This document shows positions 1 to 7,641 of a stretch of DNA of 64,000 bases, in pieces (the stretch's first letter is position 1; each line of letters starts with the position of its first letter). The DNA is from Lachnospiraceae bacterium (lineage in GTDB: Bacteria > Bacillota > Clostridia > Lachnospirales > Lachnospiraceae): the NCBI GenBank assembly GCA_015056885.1, contig SVFL01000005.1:29410-93409 (forward strand), written 5' to 3'. The position numbers were made by a program, and so were the translations under genes. The notes beneath the pieces were generated by a model, which saw nothing but the letters and a program-made list of their open reading frames with translations, had not been told where the DNA came from and made no database searches.

Positions 1-28
1 CTTAATTGTTTCATAACCGCTCACGTCC

Positions 29-1489
29 TCATCCTCCTCTATATTGTTTATCGTAATCTATAATCTCCTGACAAATTCCGTTTGGTTTCATACTTAATAT
101 CAAAACACCTATCAGATTGGGCACTGCCATCAACCCGTTACAGACATCCGAAAAATTCCATACCATCTCGAGAGAACACACCGCCCCCACAAACACAATA
201 AGCGCATACCCAAAGCGATACCAGATATTATATTTGGTGCGACCCATAAGGTATTCAAACGCTTTTTCGCCCTGATAGGCCCAGGCAACTATAGTAGCAA
301 AGGCGAACAGAATAATACTTACACTGACAAACCTTGCTCCCCAAATACCGTAGGTTCCCTCAAATACCGCAATAGTAAGCTCCGTTCCGTTTAACAGACT
401 TCCGTCAGCTCCGGTACTTCCAATCAGTCCCGAAGATATGAAAGCAAGCCCGGTTACCAGACAAATAATCATGGTATCCAAAAATACCCCCGTCATACTG
501 ATATACCCCTGTCTTACATAATCCTCTGTATCTGTAGCAGCTGCTGAAATCCCGGCAGCCCCAAGACCTGCTTCATTGGAAAAAACGCCTCTGGATACCC
601 CCATTCGCATAGCCTGCCCCACCGACAAAGATGCCGTAGCTGTAAGATTTCCAAGAAATCCTCCGGTAACCGCCTCCGGCGCAAATGCCATAACCAGAAT
701 CGCTCCTATCCCTACCGGCAGCCTCTCCAGATTCGCCAGAATTACACCTGTTGTACCCACAAGATAAAAAATTCCCATAACCGGCACCAGCACCTGCGTC
801 ACCTTGGCAATGCTTCCGATTCCTCCAAGCACTACCAGAATCGTAGCAATCGTAACCACCAATCCTGACAAAGCCACCGGAACATCAAAGGTCACCCTGC
901 ACGCCTCTGCAATAGAATTGGATTGCGTCATATTCCCCATCCCCAAAGATGCCGCTACCGCAAACAGTGCATATAAAAATGCCAGAAACCGCCCCGGATA
1001 CCCTTTGCTATTGCTACTTAATCGAGGAAATGCCGTTCGCAGAATATACATGGGGCCACCAACCCGCTCCCCACATTCATTATAACTGTGATATTTTACT
1101 GCCAGCGTGCTTTCCACCAGCTTGGTCGCAAGCCCCAGCACACTGGCAGCCATCATCCAAAACAAAGCTCCCGGTCCTCCCAAAACCATAGCCGTAGCAA
1201 CTCCCACTATATTCCCTGTTCCTATAGTTGCTGCAAGCTCTGTGGTAAGGGAGGCAAAAGGTGAAACGCCTCTCCCCGAGGCACCCTTGGAAGAAACATC
1301 CTTTAACGAATTGTATGACCGCTGCTTTCTCTCCGGTTCCTGACCAAACACACATCGAAGCGCGAATTTTAATCTCCTCACCGGCAAAAATTCCAGTCTC
1401 AGCATCAGCCATATACCGGTTCCCAGCATTAGTACCAGTAGCCAGGGCCCCCATATCAATTCATCCAGCTTAGCAATCCAATCAGCCAT
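29..1489 (-). CDS. alsT: Sodium:alanine/glycine symporter (AGCS family)
   Basis: A 486-residue integral membrane protein of the alanine-or-glycine:cation symporter family, which imports small neutral amino acids with sodium. Family signatures are visible: the N-terminal DELIWGPWLLVLMLGTG membrane entry, the ATIGTGNIVGVATAM segment near residue 90, and SNEAGLG near residue 305. Length is usual for the family. A GTG lies one codon upstream, but I take the ATG because AAGGGAAGAG sits seven bases before it. It appears monocistronic; the next gene upstream, mntP, has its own terminator. Substrate (alanine, glycine or glutamine) cannot be told from sequence. Confidence 0.93.
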   Translation of the reverse strand: MADWIAKLDELIWGPWLLVLMLGTGIWLMLRLEFLPVRRLKFALRCVFGQEPERKQRSYNSLKDVSSKGASGRGVSPFASLTTELAATIGTGNIVGVATAMVLGGPGALFWMMAASVLGLATKLVESTLAVKYHSYNECGERVGGPMYILRTAFPRLSSNSKGYPGRFLAFLYALFAVAASLGMGNMTQSNSIAEACRVTFDVPVALSGLVVTIATILVVLGGIGSIAKVTQVLVPVMGIFYLVGTTGVILANLERLPVGIGAILVMAFAPEAVTGGFLGNLTATASLSVGQAMRMGVSRGVFSNEAGLGAAGISAAATDTEDYVRQGYISMTGVFLDTMIICLVTGLAFISSGLIGSTGADGSLLNGTELTIAVFEGTYGIWGARFVSVSIILFAFATIVAWAYQGEKAFEYLMGRTKYNIWYRFGYALIVFVGAVCSLEMVWNFSDVCNGLMAVPNLIGVLILSMKPNGICQEIIDYDKQYRGG

Positions 1490-1700
1490 CACACATCTCT
1501 TCCCTTGGAAGCTTTATCTATTGCTATGCCAGAAGTGCATGTACATATTCCCTGCTGATTCTATTATATACTTTGCGAATATACAATTCTTTAGATTTCA
1601 GGCTGTGTTTTTATTGATTTTAAGGAAAAATCAATATATTTTTAGACTTCAAACCTTACTTCAAATGCTTATCATCTAAAATTTGCAAATTTAGAACTAT
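1490..1700. other. AT-rich intergenic stretch between mntP and alsT
   Basis: No gene seen. It holds an AT-rich hairpin at 1612-1638 (TATTGATTTT/AAAATCAATA, without a clean T-tract) and must contain the alsT promoter. TATAAT-like hexamers occur on the minus strand around 1570, but none has a convincing -35 at 17 bp, so no promoter is called. Confidence 0.4.
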
Positions 1701-1702
1701 AC

Positions 1703-1731
1703 GAAAAAAATCGGCAGTCAAACTGCCGATT
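1703..1731 (-). terminator. Rho-independent terminator of mntP
   Basis: A perfect 10-bp stem, AATCGGCAGT / ACTGCCGATT (1709-1718 with 1722-1731), with a 3-nt loop. On the minus strand it is followed by a run of T (plus-strand A run at 1704-1710). It lies 11 bases after the mntP stop codon. Confidence 0.9.
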
Positions 1732-1741
1732 CTTACATCAT

Positions 1742-2326
1742 TTACATTACTCCGGTAATAAATATCTCCAATCCAATCACAATCAAAATTACACCACCAA
1801 ATATGGCTGCTCTTCCTGCAAATTTGGTCCCAACCTTTCTGCCGATAATTATTCCCATCATACAGATAAAGAAAGTAACCACTGCAATAATGAATGCACA
1901 AACAAGGGCCATTACAAATCCGTACTCCGCAATAGTAAATCCTACAGACAACGCATCAATGGAAGTTGCCACACCTTGTACCAAAAGTGCCATGATACCC
2001 ACACCACCGGCCTCTGTATCCTCTTCTTTATTCTTAATTCCGTCTAACAGCATCTTGCCACCGATAAAAACAAGAAGCACCAACGCAATCCAGGGAATAA
2101 ACTGCTCAAAAGATTGAAAATACTGTACAATCGTATGTACACATACCCATCCTATCATAGGCATCAATGCCTGAAAGAAAGCAAAAACTGCGGCTACACC
2201 ACACATCTTGCTCCTTTTCATATTCGGCTCATTTAAGCCATTTGCCAAAGACACCGAGAAGGCATCCATCGCCAAACCCACCCCTAAAAGTGCGCTGTTA
2301 AAGAAAAACAACATGTTCCACTCCAT
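1742..2326 (-). CDS. mntP: Manganese efflux pump MntP
   Basis: A 194-residue, six-helix membrane protein of the MntP/YebN family, which exports Mn(II) and protects the cell from manganese excess. The family's paired acidic membrane motifs are visible: GLAMDAFSVSLANGL near residue 17 and GVATSIDALSVGFTIAEYG near residue 115, each with the conserved Asp. The ATG follows GGAGG by nine bases. Its leader holds a yybP-ykoY riboswitch, a class that senses Mn(II) and commonly controls this gene, which supports the call independently. A large palindrome separates the riboswitch terminator from the ribosome binding site. Confidence 0.95.
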   Translation of the reverse strand: MEWNMLFFFNSALLGVGLAMDAFSVSLANGLNEPNMKRSKMCGVAAVFAFFQALMPMIGWVCVHTIVQYFQSFEQFIPWIALVLLVFIGGKMLLDGIKNKEEDTEAGGVGIMALLVQGVATSIDALSVGFTIAEYGFVMALVCAFIIAVVTFFICMMGIIIGRKVGTKFAGRAAIFGGVILIVIGLEIFITGVM

Positions 2327-2357
2327 TTCAAAAAACCTCCAAAAAATATTTTTATTA

Positions 2358-2571
2358 TCCCGATTCTTTTATTTGTGGCTGCAGCATTGTGCAATGTCGA
2401 TTCGACTCCATATACCATACCACGGAACGTTTCCACTCCGTGAAAAACGCAGCGGTACATAGGGCTGTAAAGTACACAGCCCAAATACCGGCGTTTTTCA
2501 AGGTCTCGTGGTATGGTATATGGAGCCGAATCGACTATACATACTCATAGCCACAAATAAAAGAATCGGGA
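2358..2571. repeat. 214-bp near-perfect palindrome in the mntP leader
   Basis: Outer arms of 23 bp are perfect inverted repeats (2358-2380 with 2549-2571, beginning TCCCGATTCTTTTATTTG). Second arms at 2396-2424 and 2507-2535 match in 28 of 29 positions. A third pair (TGAAAAACGC 2441-2450 with GCGTTTTTCA 2491-2500) and an inner pair (GGGCTGT 2462-2468 with ACAGCCC 2476-2482) complete it. No coding potential is evident. It sits between the riboswitch terminator and the mntP ribosome binding site, so it would be transcribed as a giant hairpin. It looks like a MITE-type insertion, but no target-site duplication is visible. Confidence 0.85.
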
Positions 2572-2580
2572 AAGCACATA

Positions 2581-2612
2581 AAAAAACCAAGTACAGTGTG
2601 AACTATACTTGG
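2581..2612 (-). terminator. Riboswitch-controlled terminator upstream of mntP
   Basis: Stem CCAAGTA/TACTTGG (2587-2593 with 2606-2612), followed on the minus strand by six T. The 5' half contains GTATAGTTC (minus strand, plus 2600-2608), which is exactly complementary to GAACTATAC (plus 2641-2649). This provides a competing antiterminator. Confidence 0.82.
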
Positions 2613-2680
2613 TGGAATCCTGCAGATAGATAGACTTCATGTATAGTTCATAATACAAATAGAATACTATTCGTAATGTC

Positions 2681-2778
2681 CGGCTATACATGAGTCTCGC
2701 GATTTAAAACAAGCCAGACCTTGCGGCCAGTATGTTGACTTGCTACGTTTAACGCTCGCTACTCCCTCATGAGGTTAT
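2681..2778 (-). ncRNA. yybP-ykoY manganese riboswitch
   Basis: The minus-strand RNA carries the conserved blocks of the yybP-ykoY class: GGGAGTAGC at the 5' end, then GTCAACATACTGG, and GCGAGACTCATG at the 3' end. CATGAG at the start can pair with CTCATG at the end to close P1. The class binds Mn(II) and usually turns expression on. The downstream gene is the Mn exporter MntP. Pairing downstream suggests that with Mn bound P1 forms, freeing GAACTATAC to act as antiterminator; without Mn, CTCATGTATAG pairs with CTATACATG and the terminator forms. The switching model is inference. Confidence 0.88.
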
Positions 2779-2790
2779 TTTATTGATAAT

Positions 2791-2819
2791 ATTTAATCAT
2801 TAATTATTTGTTATGTCAA
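2791..2819 (-). promoter_or_regulatory. Promoter of mntP (sigma-A type)
   Basis: On the minus strand TTGACA (2814-2819), a 17-bp spacer and TTAAAT (2791-2796). The predicted start lies a few bases before the 5' end of the yybP-ykoY riboswitch. Confidence 0.75.
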
Positions 2820-2894
2820 GAACAAATTCCATTTTTCTCCAAAACGGCAAACAACAGAAAATACATTTAGGCTTTTTGTGTTGCACAAACTACA

Positions 2895-2929
2895 ATAATC
2901 GCCGATTCCCATCAGGAACCGGCGATTAT
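2895..2929 (-). terminator. Terminator hairpin after cotJC
   Basis: A 10-bp stem ATAATCGCCG / CGGCGATTAT (2895-2904 with 2920-2929), nine bases after the cotJC stop. The T-tract on the minus strand is short, so efficiency is uncertain. Confidence 0.62.
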
Positions 2930-2937
2930 ATATATCA

Positions 2938-3549
2938 TTATTTACAGCTTTCACACATATCAAATCCGGGATTAAACGCATAAAAATTCTTGGAGTTCAA
3001 GCCATCCTGTGTCATGCGCAAAGCCTCTCCAAAACGTTGAAAATGCACAATTTCGCGCTGTCTTAAGAACTTGATTGGCTCACATACATCCGGATCCTTA
3101 ATCAAGCGAAGAATATTGTCATAAGTGGAACGGGCTTTCTGTTCAGCAGCCATATCCTCCACCAAGTCAGTAATGACATCACCCTTCACCTGAAATTCAC
3201 ATGCATTGAAAGGTACTCCTCCTGCAGCCTGAGGCCACACACCAAGGGTGTGATCCACATAATATTTATCAAAACCACTCTTCTCAATTTCTTCCATAGA
3301 AAGATTTCTGGTCAGCTGATGCACAATGGCCCCCACCATCTCGAGGTGAGCCAGTTCTTCTGTGCCGATATCGGTTAAAAGCCCTGCCACTCTTCTGTCC
3401 GTCACAGAATATCTCTGAGACAAATATCGCATGCTTGCTGCCAATTCACCATCAGGTCCTCCAAACTGAGATATAATTACCTGAGCCAGTTTAGCATTGG
3501 GCTCTTTGATATTTACCGGAAACTGCAATCGCTTCTCATAACTCCACAT
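2938..3549 (-). CDS. cotJC: Spore coat protein CotJC (manganese-catalase fold)
   Basis: A 203-residue CotJC homologue. The family has the four-helix dimanganese-catalase fold and is assembled into the spore coat. The family start MWSYEKRLQFPVNI is present. Putative metal ligands lie in TDIGTEELAHLEM, MAAEQKARSTYDNIL and REIVHFQRFGEAL. The open frame extends 16 codons upstream, but I chose the ATG preceded by GGAAGGAG, which overlaps the cotJB stop as TAATG. It is the last gene of cotJABC. Expression is expected in the mother cell during sporulation, by analogy with Bacillus subtilis. Confidence 0.94.
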   Translation of the reverse strand: MWSYEKRLQFPVNIKEPNAKLAQVIISQFGGPDGELAASMRYLSQRYSVTDRRVAGLLTDIGTEELAHLEMVGAIVHQLTRNLSMEEIEKSGFDKYYVDHTLGVWPQAAGGVPFNACEFQVKGDVITDLVEDMAAEQKARSTYDNILRLIKDPDVCEPIKFLRQREIVHFQRFGEALRMTQDGLNSKNFYAFNPGFDMCESCK

Positions 3550-3803
3550 TATCCACACACTCCTTCCCAAGGCAGAGGCGCGTCGCCCCATCTCCATTTA
3601 TGCTCACTCTCGGCGAAGTCCAACTTCAGCGGATAATAGGTTTTTGAAAACTCTTTTTTCAACTGCATATTCATGCGGCTGTAGTGGTTAAAATACTCCA
3701 TTGCACTTTGATCACAGGAATGTGTATCCAAAAAAAGCGCCAGCTCTACCACAGTAAAATCTACAATACCAATGTCTTTGAGCAACTGTTCTCTGTTATT
3801 CAT
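3549..3803 (-). CDS. cotJB: Spore coat protein CotJB
   Basis: An 84-residue protein with the CotJB pattern: an N-terminal helix (LLKDIGIVDFTVVELALFLD), FNHYSRMNMQLKKEF and a conserved WRWGDAPLPWEG near the C-terminus. It is a small coat component encoded between cotJA and cotJC. An in-frame ATG three codons upstream touches the ribosome binding site GGAAGGAG, so the start nine bases downstream is preferred. Both junctions are TAATG overlaps, indicating translational coupling. Confidence 0.92.
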   Translation of the reverse strand: MNNREQLLKDIGIVDFTVVELALFLDTHSCDQSAMEYFNHYSRMNMQLKKEFSKTYYPLKLDFAESEHKWRWGDAPLPWEGVCG

Positions 3804-3985
3804 TATACACATCTCCTTCCTGTAAACGGTTTGTTCAACTCCGGAAAGATTGTGCCAATACAGTATGCTTTTTCTAAATCTTCGTAAACGCCCTTAAAAC
3901 ACTGCCAGGGCACATACGCCATACCAATGGGGAATTTATCACTCTGCCCGTCGAAACAGCATTCTTCAACTCTGATGTCCTGCAT
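3803..3985 (-). CDS. cotJA: Spore coat-associated protein CotJA
   Basis: A 60-residue protein whose core FPIGMAYVPWQCF...YEDLEKAYCIGTIFPELNKPF is the CotJA signature. It is the first gene of the three-gene cotJ coat operon. A GAGAGGAAG-type ribosome binding site precedes the ATG. The function of the small CotJ proteins beyond coat assembly is not established. Confidence 0.92.
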   Translation of the reverse strand: MQDIRVEECCFDGQSDKFPIGMAYVPWQCFKGVYEDLEKAYCIGTIFPELNKPFTGRRCV

Positions 3986-3998
3986 AAAGCCTTCCTCT

Positions 3999-4029
3999 CA
4001 TACTATAATTGTTATTAATATATAGTATG
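3999..4029 (-). promoter_or_regulatory. Possible sporulation promoter region of cotJABC
   Basis: The minus strand upstream of cotJA has CATACTATA, which fits the CATAnnnTA type of -10 element used by mother-cell sigma factors E/K. The element is also one arm of an inverted repeat (CATACTAT ... ATAGTATG), so a hairpin or operator is an alternative. No firm -35 was identified. Confidence 0.35.
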
Positions 4030-4052
4030 AATTTGGGACTATTTTGTGCAGA

Positions 4053-4919
4053 TTATCTGTTCATTCCCATAAAGAATAATGCAATCATTCCGGGGCCGGT
4101 ATGTGCACCGATAACAGGACCTAAATCATTAATCATAATATTTTCAATACCAAAGCGCTCACGAATCATGTTACGTACAAATGTTGCATCTTCCAATGCA
4201 TCTCCGTGACTAATCATAACAATATCATTCTTAGGAGAATATCCTGAAGTCTTCTGTTCCATATAATCTACCAGGAAGGTCAATGCTTTTTTACGGCCAC
4301 GTATCTTATCGAAGTTAAACAACTGTCCCTGATTATCTACATGAATAACGGGTTTTATTCCTGCCAAAGTACCAAGAATCGCAGATGCCTTGCTCACTCG
4401 ACCACCTCTGTGCAAATGATTCAAATCGTCCACAGTTAAGATATGCACAACATTTTTCTTATTGGTTTCTATCCATTCAGCAACTTCATCTATACTTTTA
4501 CCCTGATCTCTCATTTGCGCAGCTTTATATACAAGAAGCCCTTCTCCCATAGATGCACAGAGTGTATCTATCACAATAATACGGCATTCAGGATGTTCTG
4601 CCATAACTTCTTCTGCCGCCATTTTAGTATTATTGTAACTACCGCTCAGTCCGGAAGAAAAACACAAATGCAAAATCTCATTATGCTGTCGTCCAATTAA
4701 TCCTTCAAAGAACGTTTTTGCCTCCTGGGGATTAATCTGTGATGTTGTAGGCATCTTACCATCACGCATCATCTTAAAAAAAGCCTTAGAGGATATATTT
4801 AATCCTTGACCATAAGTCCTTCCATCCACAATATAACTGAGATTAATACAACGAATCTTATTTAATTCCAAATAATCCTCCGGCAAATCTGCAGTACTGT
4901 CCGTAGTCAATTTAAACAT
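4053..4919 (-). CDS. DegV family fatty-acid-binding protein
   Basis: A 288-residue DegV-family protein. The family binds a fatty acid between two domains and, in several Firmicutes, serves as FakB, handing the fatty acid to the FakA kinase. Visible motifs are the N-terminal KLTTDSTADLPEDY, MPTTSQINP near residue 60, FSSGLSGSYNNT, and HRGGRVSKASA. The open frame extends 23 codons upstream, but the chosen ATG has an ideal AAAGGAGGATGAAAAT leader. It stands alone between cotJA and the spoVAF-like gene. Ligand and partner kinase are not indicated by the context. Confidence 0.92.
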   Translation of the reverse strand: MFKLTTDSTADLPEDYLELNKIRCINLSYIVDGRTYGQGLNISSKAFFKMMRDGKMPTTSQINPQEAKTFFEGLIGRQHNEILHLCFSSGLSGSYNNTKMAAEEVMAEHPECRIIVIDTLCASMGEGLLVYKAAQMRDQGKSIDEVAEWIETNKKNVVHILTVDDLNHLHRGGRVSKASAILGTLAGIKPVIHVDNQGQLFNFDKIRGRKKALTFLVDYMEQKTSGYSPKNDIVMISHGDALEDATFVRNMIRERFGIENIMINDLGPVIGAHTGPGMIALFFMGMNR

Positions 4920-5025
4920 ATTTTCATCCTCCTTTTCTCCATCATTCTTCTCTTTGTTAATTATATCACAAACCCGCTTTGTATGCAACTCTATTCCTTA
5001 AGTTTTATATTATATATTTACAAAA

Positions 5026-6450
5026 TCACTTTCTCTTATTTTGTATCGTCCCGGGCATTCGTTTTCTGAACAAAATATCAGCTAGTTTTTTACTATCAAA
5101 AGGTATCAATGGATATACATAACTTCTGTGTGATACAGTCCGATTCAGCAGGATAGACAAGATAAATATTCCTATACCTGAAATATATCCATACAAACCA
5201 AATATCGCTGTCAGAATCAGATTCAGAATGCGCATGAATTTAAGCGCATAACTGAGTTCAAAATTGGCCTGTGTATAATTAGCAATGGCAACGAATGCCA
5301 TATACAACATGACCTCTGCACTAAACCAGCCGGAGTTTACCGAAAATTCACCAAGTACAAGTGCTGCCATAACACTTAATGGAGTGCTGAGCATATTAGG
5401 TGTACTGATTGCAGCAAGCTTCAATCCGTCAATGGCAAGTTCCAATATCAAAAACTGCCATAAAAGAGGTATATTGGGTGTCTCCTTCAACATAATAAAC
5501 TCAAACCCCTGTGGGACAAGCTGCGGATGATTCATCAACAACAGAAAAGTTGGCGTCATCAAATACGTAAGAAGCGCAATTAAAAAACGTGTAAGGCGTA
5601 AATAAGTTCCCGTTATCGGCGGAAAATAATAATCATCAGCCTCATCAATCACATCAAAAATAGTAGTTGGTATCACCATTGCCGATGGAGACGTATCTAC
5701 CAACACTACAATATTGCCTTCTAAAATCTGAGCAGCAGCCGTGTCCGGTCTTTCCGTATATTTAAATTTCGGAAAAGGATTAAACCATTTTCTCTTATAA
5801 ACAGCCTCCGCAAGGCTTTCCTGATTCATAGTCAACGCCTCTGCCTGAATACTGTTAATCTTTCCTCTCAATTCATTCAGATATTCCTTGTCTACACGGT
5901 CATCCATATAGCAAAGTACAATGTCTGTATGAGAACTTTTTCCTACATTCAAAAGTTCCATCCGAAGCTTTTCACTGCGAATTCTGCGACGTATCAATGC
6001 AGTATTAAACACAATCGTCTCCACAAAACCATCCTTAGAGCCGCGAAGCGCTCTGTCCTTGGCCGGCTCTTCTACACTTCGGGAAGGATAAGTTCTTGTA
6101 TCAATCAATATCGCCTGCTCATATCCCTCTACCAATAAAACAAACATCCCCGACAACAAAGATACAAGGATATTGGAATAATCACTCTCTGTTGTAACCT
6201 CAATATGAGGAATGTACGACTTTACAAGTCCTGCCGCATCCTTTGGCACATCCTGAGCATTCATATCCATAAAATATTGCAATATTTTCTGTAGCAAATC
6301 ATCCTTACAAAATCCATCAATCAAATACATACAGGCATCTTTATCACCTATACTCATGGTGCGATGCACCACATCAAAATTCTGCTCTACTCCCAAAATC
6401 CGATTCAAGTAATCCATATTCTGAGATAAACTGACGGACACTTTTTCCAT
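5026..6450 (-). CDS. spoVAF: SpoVAF/GerA-type spore germination membrane protein
   Basis: A 474-residue protein of the GerA (GerAA/SpoVAF) family. A cytosolic N-terminal domain (to about residue 240) is followed by a membrane domain of several helices from about residue 285, and a basic C-terminal tail. The start, ILGVEQNFDVVHRTMSIGDKDACMYLIDGFCKDD, resembles SpoVAF more than nutrient-receptor GerAA subunits, and no gerAB/gerAC genes are adjacent, which also favours SpoVAF. GerA-family A subunits form inner-spore-membrane channels. GGGAGG precedes the ATG. It is not next to other spoVA genes in this window. Confidence 0.85.
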   Translation of the reverse strand: MEKVSVSLSQNMDYLNRILGVEQNFDVVHRTMSIGDKDACMYLIDGFCKDDLLQKILQYFMDMNAQDVPKDAAGLVKSYIPHIEVTTESDYSNILVSLLSGMFVLLVEGYEQAILIDTRTYPSRSVEEPAKDRALRGSKDGFVETIVFNTALIRRRIRSEKLRMELLNVGKSSHTDIVLCYMDDRVDKEYLNELRGKINSIQAEALTMNQESLAEAVYKRKWFNPFPKFKYTERPDTAAAQILEGNIVVLVDTSPSAMVIPTTIFDVIDEADDYYFPPITGTYLRLTRFLIALLTYLMTPTFLLLMNHPQLVPQGFEFIMLKETPNIPLLWQFLILELAIDGLKLAAISTPNMLSTPLSVMAALVLGEFSVNSGWFSAEVMLYMAFVAIANYTQANFELSYALKFMRILNLILTAIFGLYGYISGIGIFILSILLNRTVSHRSYVYPLIPFDSKKLADILFRKRMPGTIQNKRK

Positions 6451-6519
6451 AAAAAACCTCCCGAATCACACTTATTTACTTAGTGTCACCCGGAAGGATT
6501 CTAATTATTCTGTCTAAAG

Positions 6520-7038
6520 CTATACACTCGTCGTAGTGCTTCCAAAACCACCGTTTCTCACGCCGTCAGCCTCATCATCTACCGTAATACCATATTCCAG
6601 AAAAATTCCCTGAACTACACCTGTACCTGCATTCACATCTACCGTTCTTCCTTCATTGGAATCATTGGTCAGCTTTAAGAAAATATGTCCCTCATTATCA
6701 GAATTGAAATAGTCACTGTCGATAATACCCACAGTGTTGTTCATCTGCAAACGGAACTTAAAACCCAAACCACTTCTGGGATAAAGCTTCAGCACCCAGT
6801 TTTCATCCATTTTAGCACGGATTCCTGTAGGAATCTTAATGGTAGCACCGGGCGGAAGAGAAAATGCAAAGGGGGCATAAAAATCATATCCTGCACTTCC
6901 CTTCGTAGCACGTTTCGGTAAACTTAAGGATTCATACATATCTCTGATATCCTCCTCCGTGTACTGGGGAAAATCCTCCTTCATGGCATTGACAAAATTC
7001 TCTTCACTTACTTTAAAAAACTGTGCAATTCTCTGCAT
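6520..7038 (-). CDS. dut: dUTP diphosphatase (trimeric dUTPase)
   Basis: A 172-residue dUTPase that converts dUTP to dUMP and pyrophosphate. The trimeric-dUTPase motifs are present in order: KGSAGYDFYAPF, PRSGLGFKF, GIIDSDYFNSDNEGHIFLKLTN and the C-terminal GGFGSTTTS. About 40 extra N-terminal residues precede motif 1. The ATG follows AAGGAG by six bases; an upstream in-frame ATG lacks a ribosome binding site. It is 28 bases downstream of nrdG and fits a deoxynucleotide operon nrdD-nrdG-dut. Confidence 0.93.
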   Translation of the reverse strand: MQRIAQFFKVSEENFVNAMKEDFPQYTEEDIRDMYESLSLPKRATKGSAGYDFYAPFAFSLPPGATIKIPTGIRAKMDENWVLKLYPRSGLGFKFRLQMNNTVGIIDSDYFNSDNEGHIFLKLTNDSNEGRTVDVNAGTGVVQGIFLEYGITVDDEADGVRNGGFGSTTTSV

Positions 7039-7066
7039 ACTAATCTCCTTATGTAAATACGTGAAT

Positions 7067-7639
7067 TTACAAAACACAGGATGTAACACCTGCGCTCTTT
7101 ACAGGCGCATACATTTTAGCATCCCTGGGATCGGAATAATCCGGACAATGAAGAACCGGACGGGTAGGATCTGTCTGTTTCAAGGTTTTCTTCACGTCAA
7201 TTACACGCTGATTACGACTGCCCTTCCAAAGAAGCTTAACATCTTTCTCCTCCACGTGGAATTCCCCATCCACTACCACATCCACATACTGCATCATGGG
7301 ATAATGAAGAATATTTTCCCAGCTGTCGCCTGTGTACAGCCAAATCGTTTTATCCGGATACTTCTGTTTAATCTCTTCCATAAATCCTCTTACATCCAGT
7401 CGATTGGCCGGATGTAAGGGATCTCCTCCTGAAAATGTAATTCCCGAAATATATGATTTGTCTAACTGTTCAAAAACTTCCGCCTTAGCGGCTTCATCAA
7501 ATAAAAGTCCTCCGTCAGGATCCCATGTAACAGGATTCTGACACCCCTTACAGCAATGATTGCAACCGGCAACCCAAAGTACCACTCTCAGTCCGTCACC
7601 GTTTAACATATCATCCTTCGTTATGTTGTGATATCTCAT
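7067..7639 (-). CDS. nrdG: Anaerobic ribonucleotide reductase activating protein NrdG
   Basis: A 190-residue radical-SAM activase that installs the glycyl radical on NrdD. The CxxxCxxC cluster motif lies in AGCNHCCKGCQNP (near residue 30), the SAM-binding GGDP follows in TFSGGDPLHP, and the C-terminus retains a basic tail with a cysteine. It begins two bases after the nrdD stop, so the two are translationally coupled. Confidence 0.96.
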   Translation of the reverse strand: MRYHNITKDDMLNGDGLRVVLWVAGCNHCCKGCQNPVTWDPDGGLLFDEAAKAEVFEQLDKSYISGITFSGGDPLHPANRLDVRGFMEEIKQKYPDKTIWLYTGDSWENILHYPMMQYVDVVVDGEFHVEEKDVKLLWKGSRNQRVIDVKKTLKQTDPTRPVLHCPDYSDPRDAKMYAPVKSAGVTSCVL

Positions 7640-7641
7640 TC

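Noticed and set aside
1612..1638. AT-rich hairpin between mntP and alsT as a second terminator
   Set aside because: The stem is almost all A/T with no GC clamp or clean T-tract, and mntP already has a strong terminator at 1703-1731.
7067..7639. nrdG as a QueE or pyruvate formate-lyase activase
   Set aside because: Position directly after nrdD, length and the CNHCCKGC motif identify NrdG.
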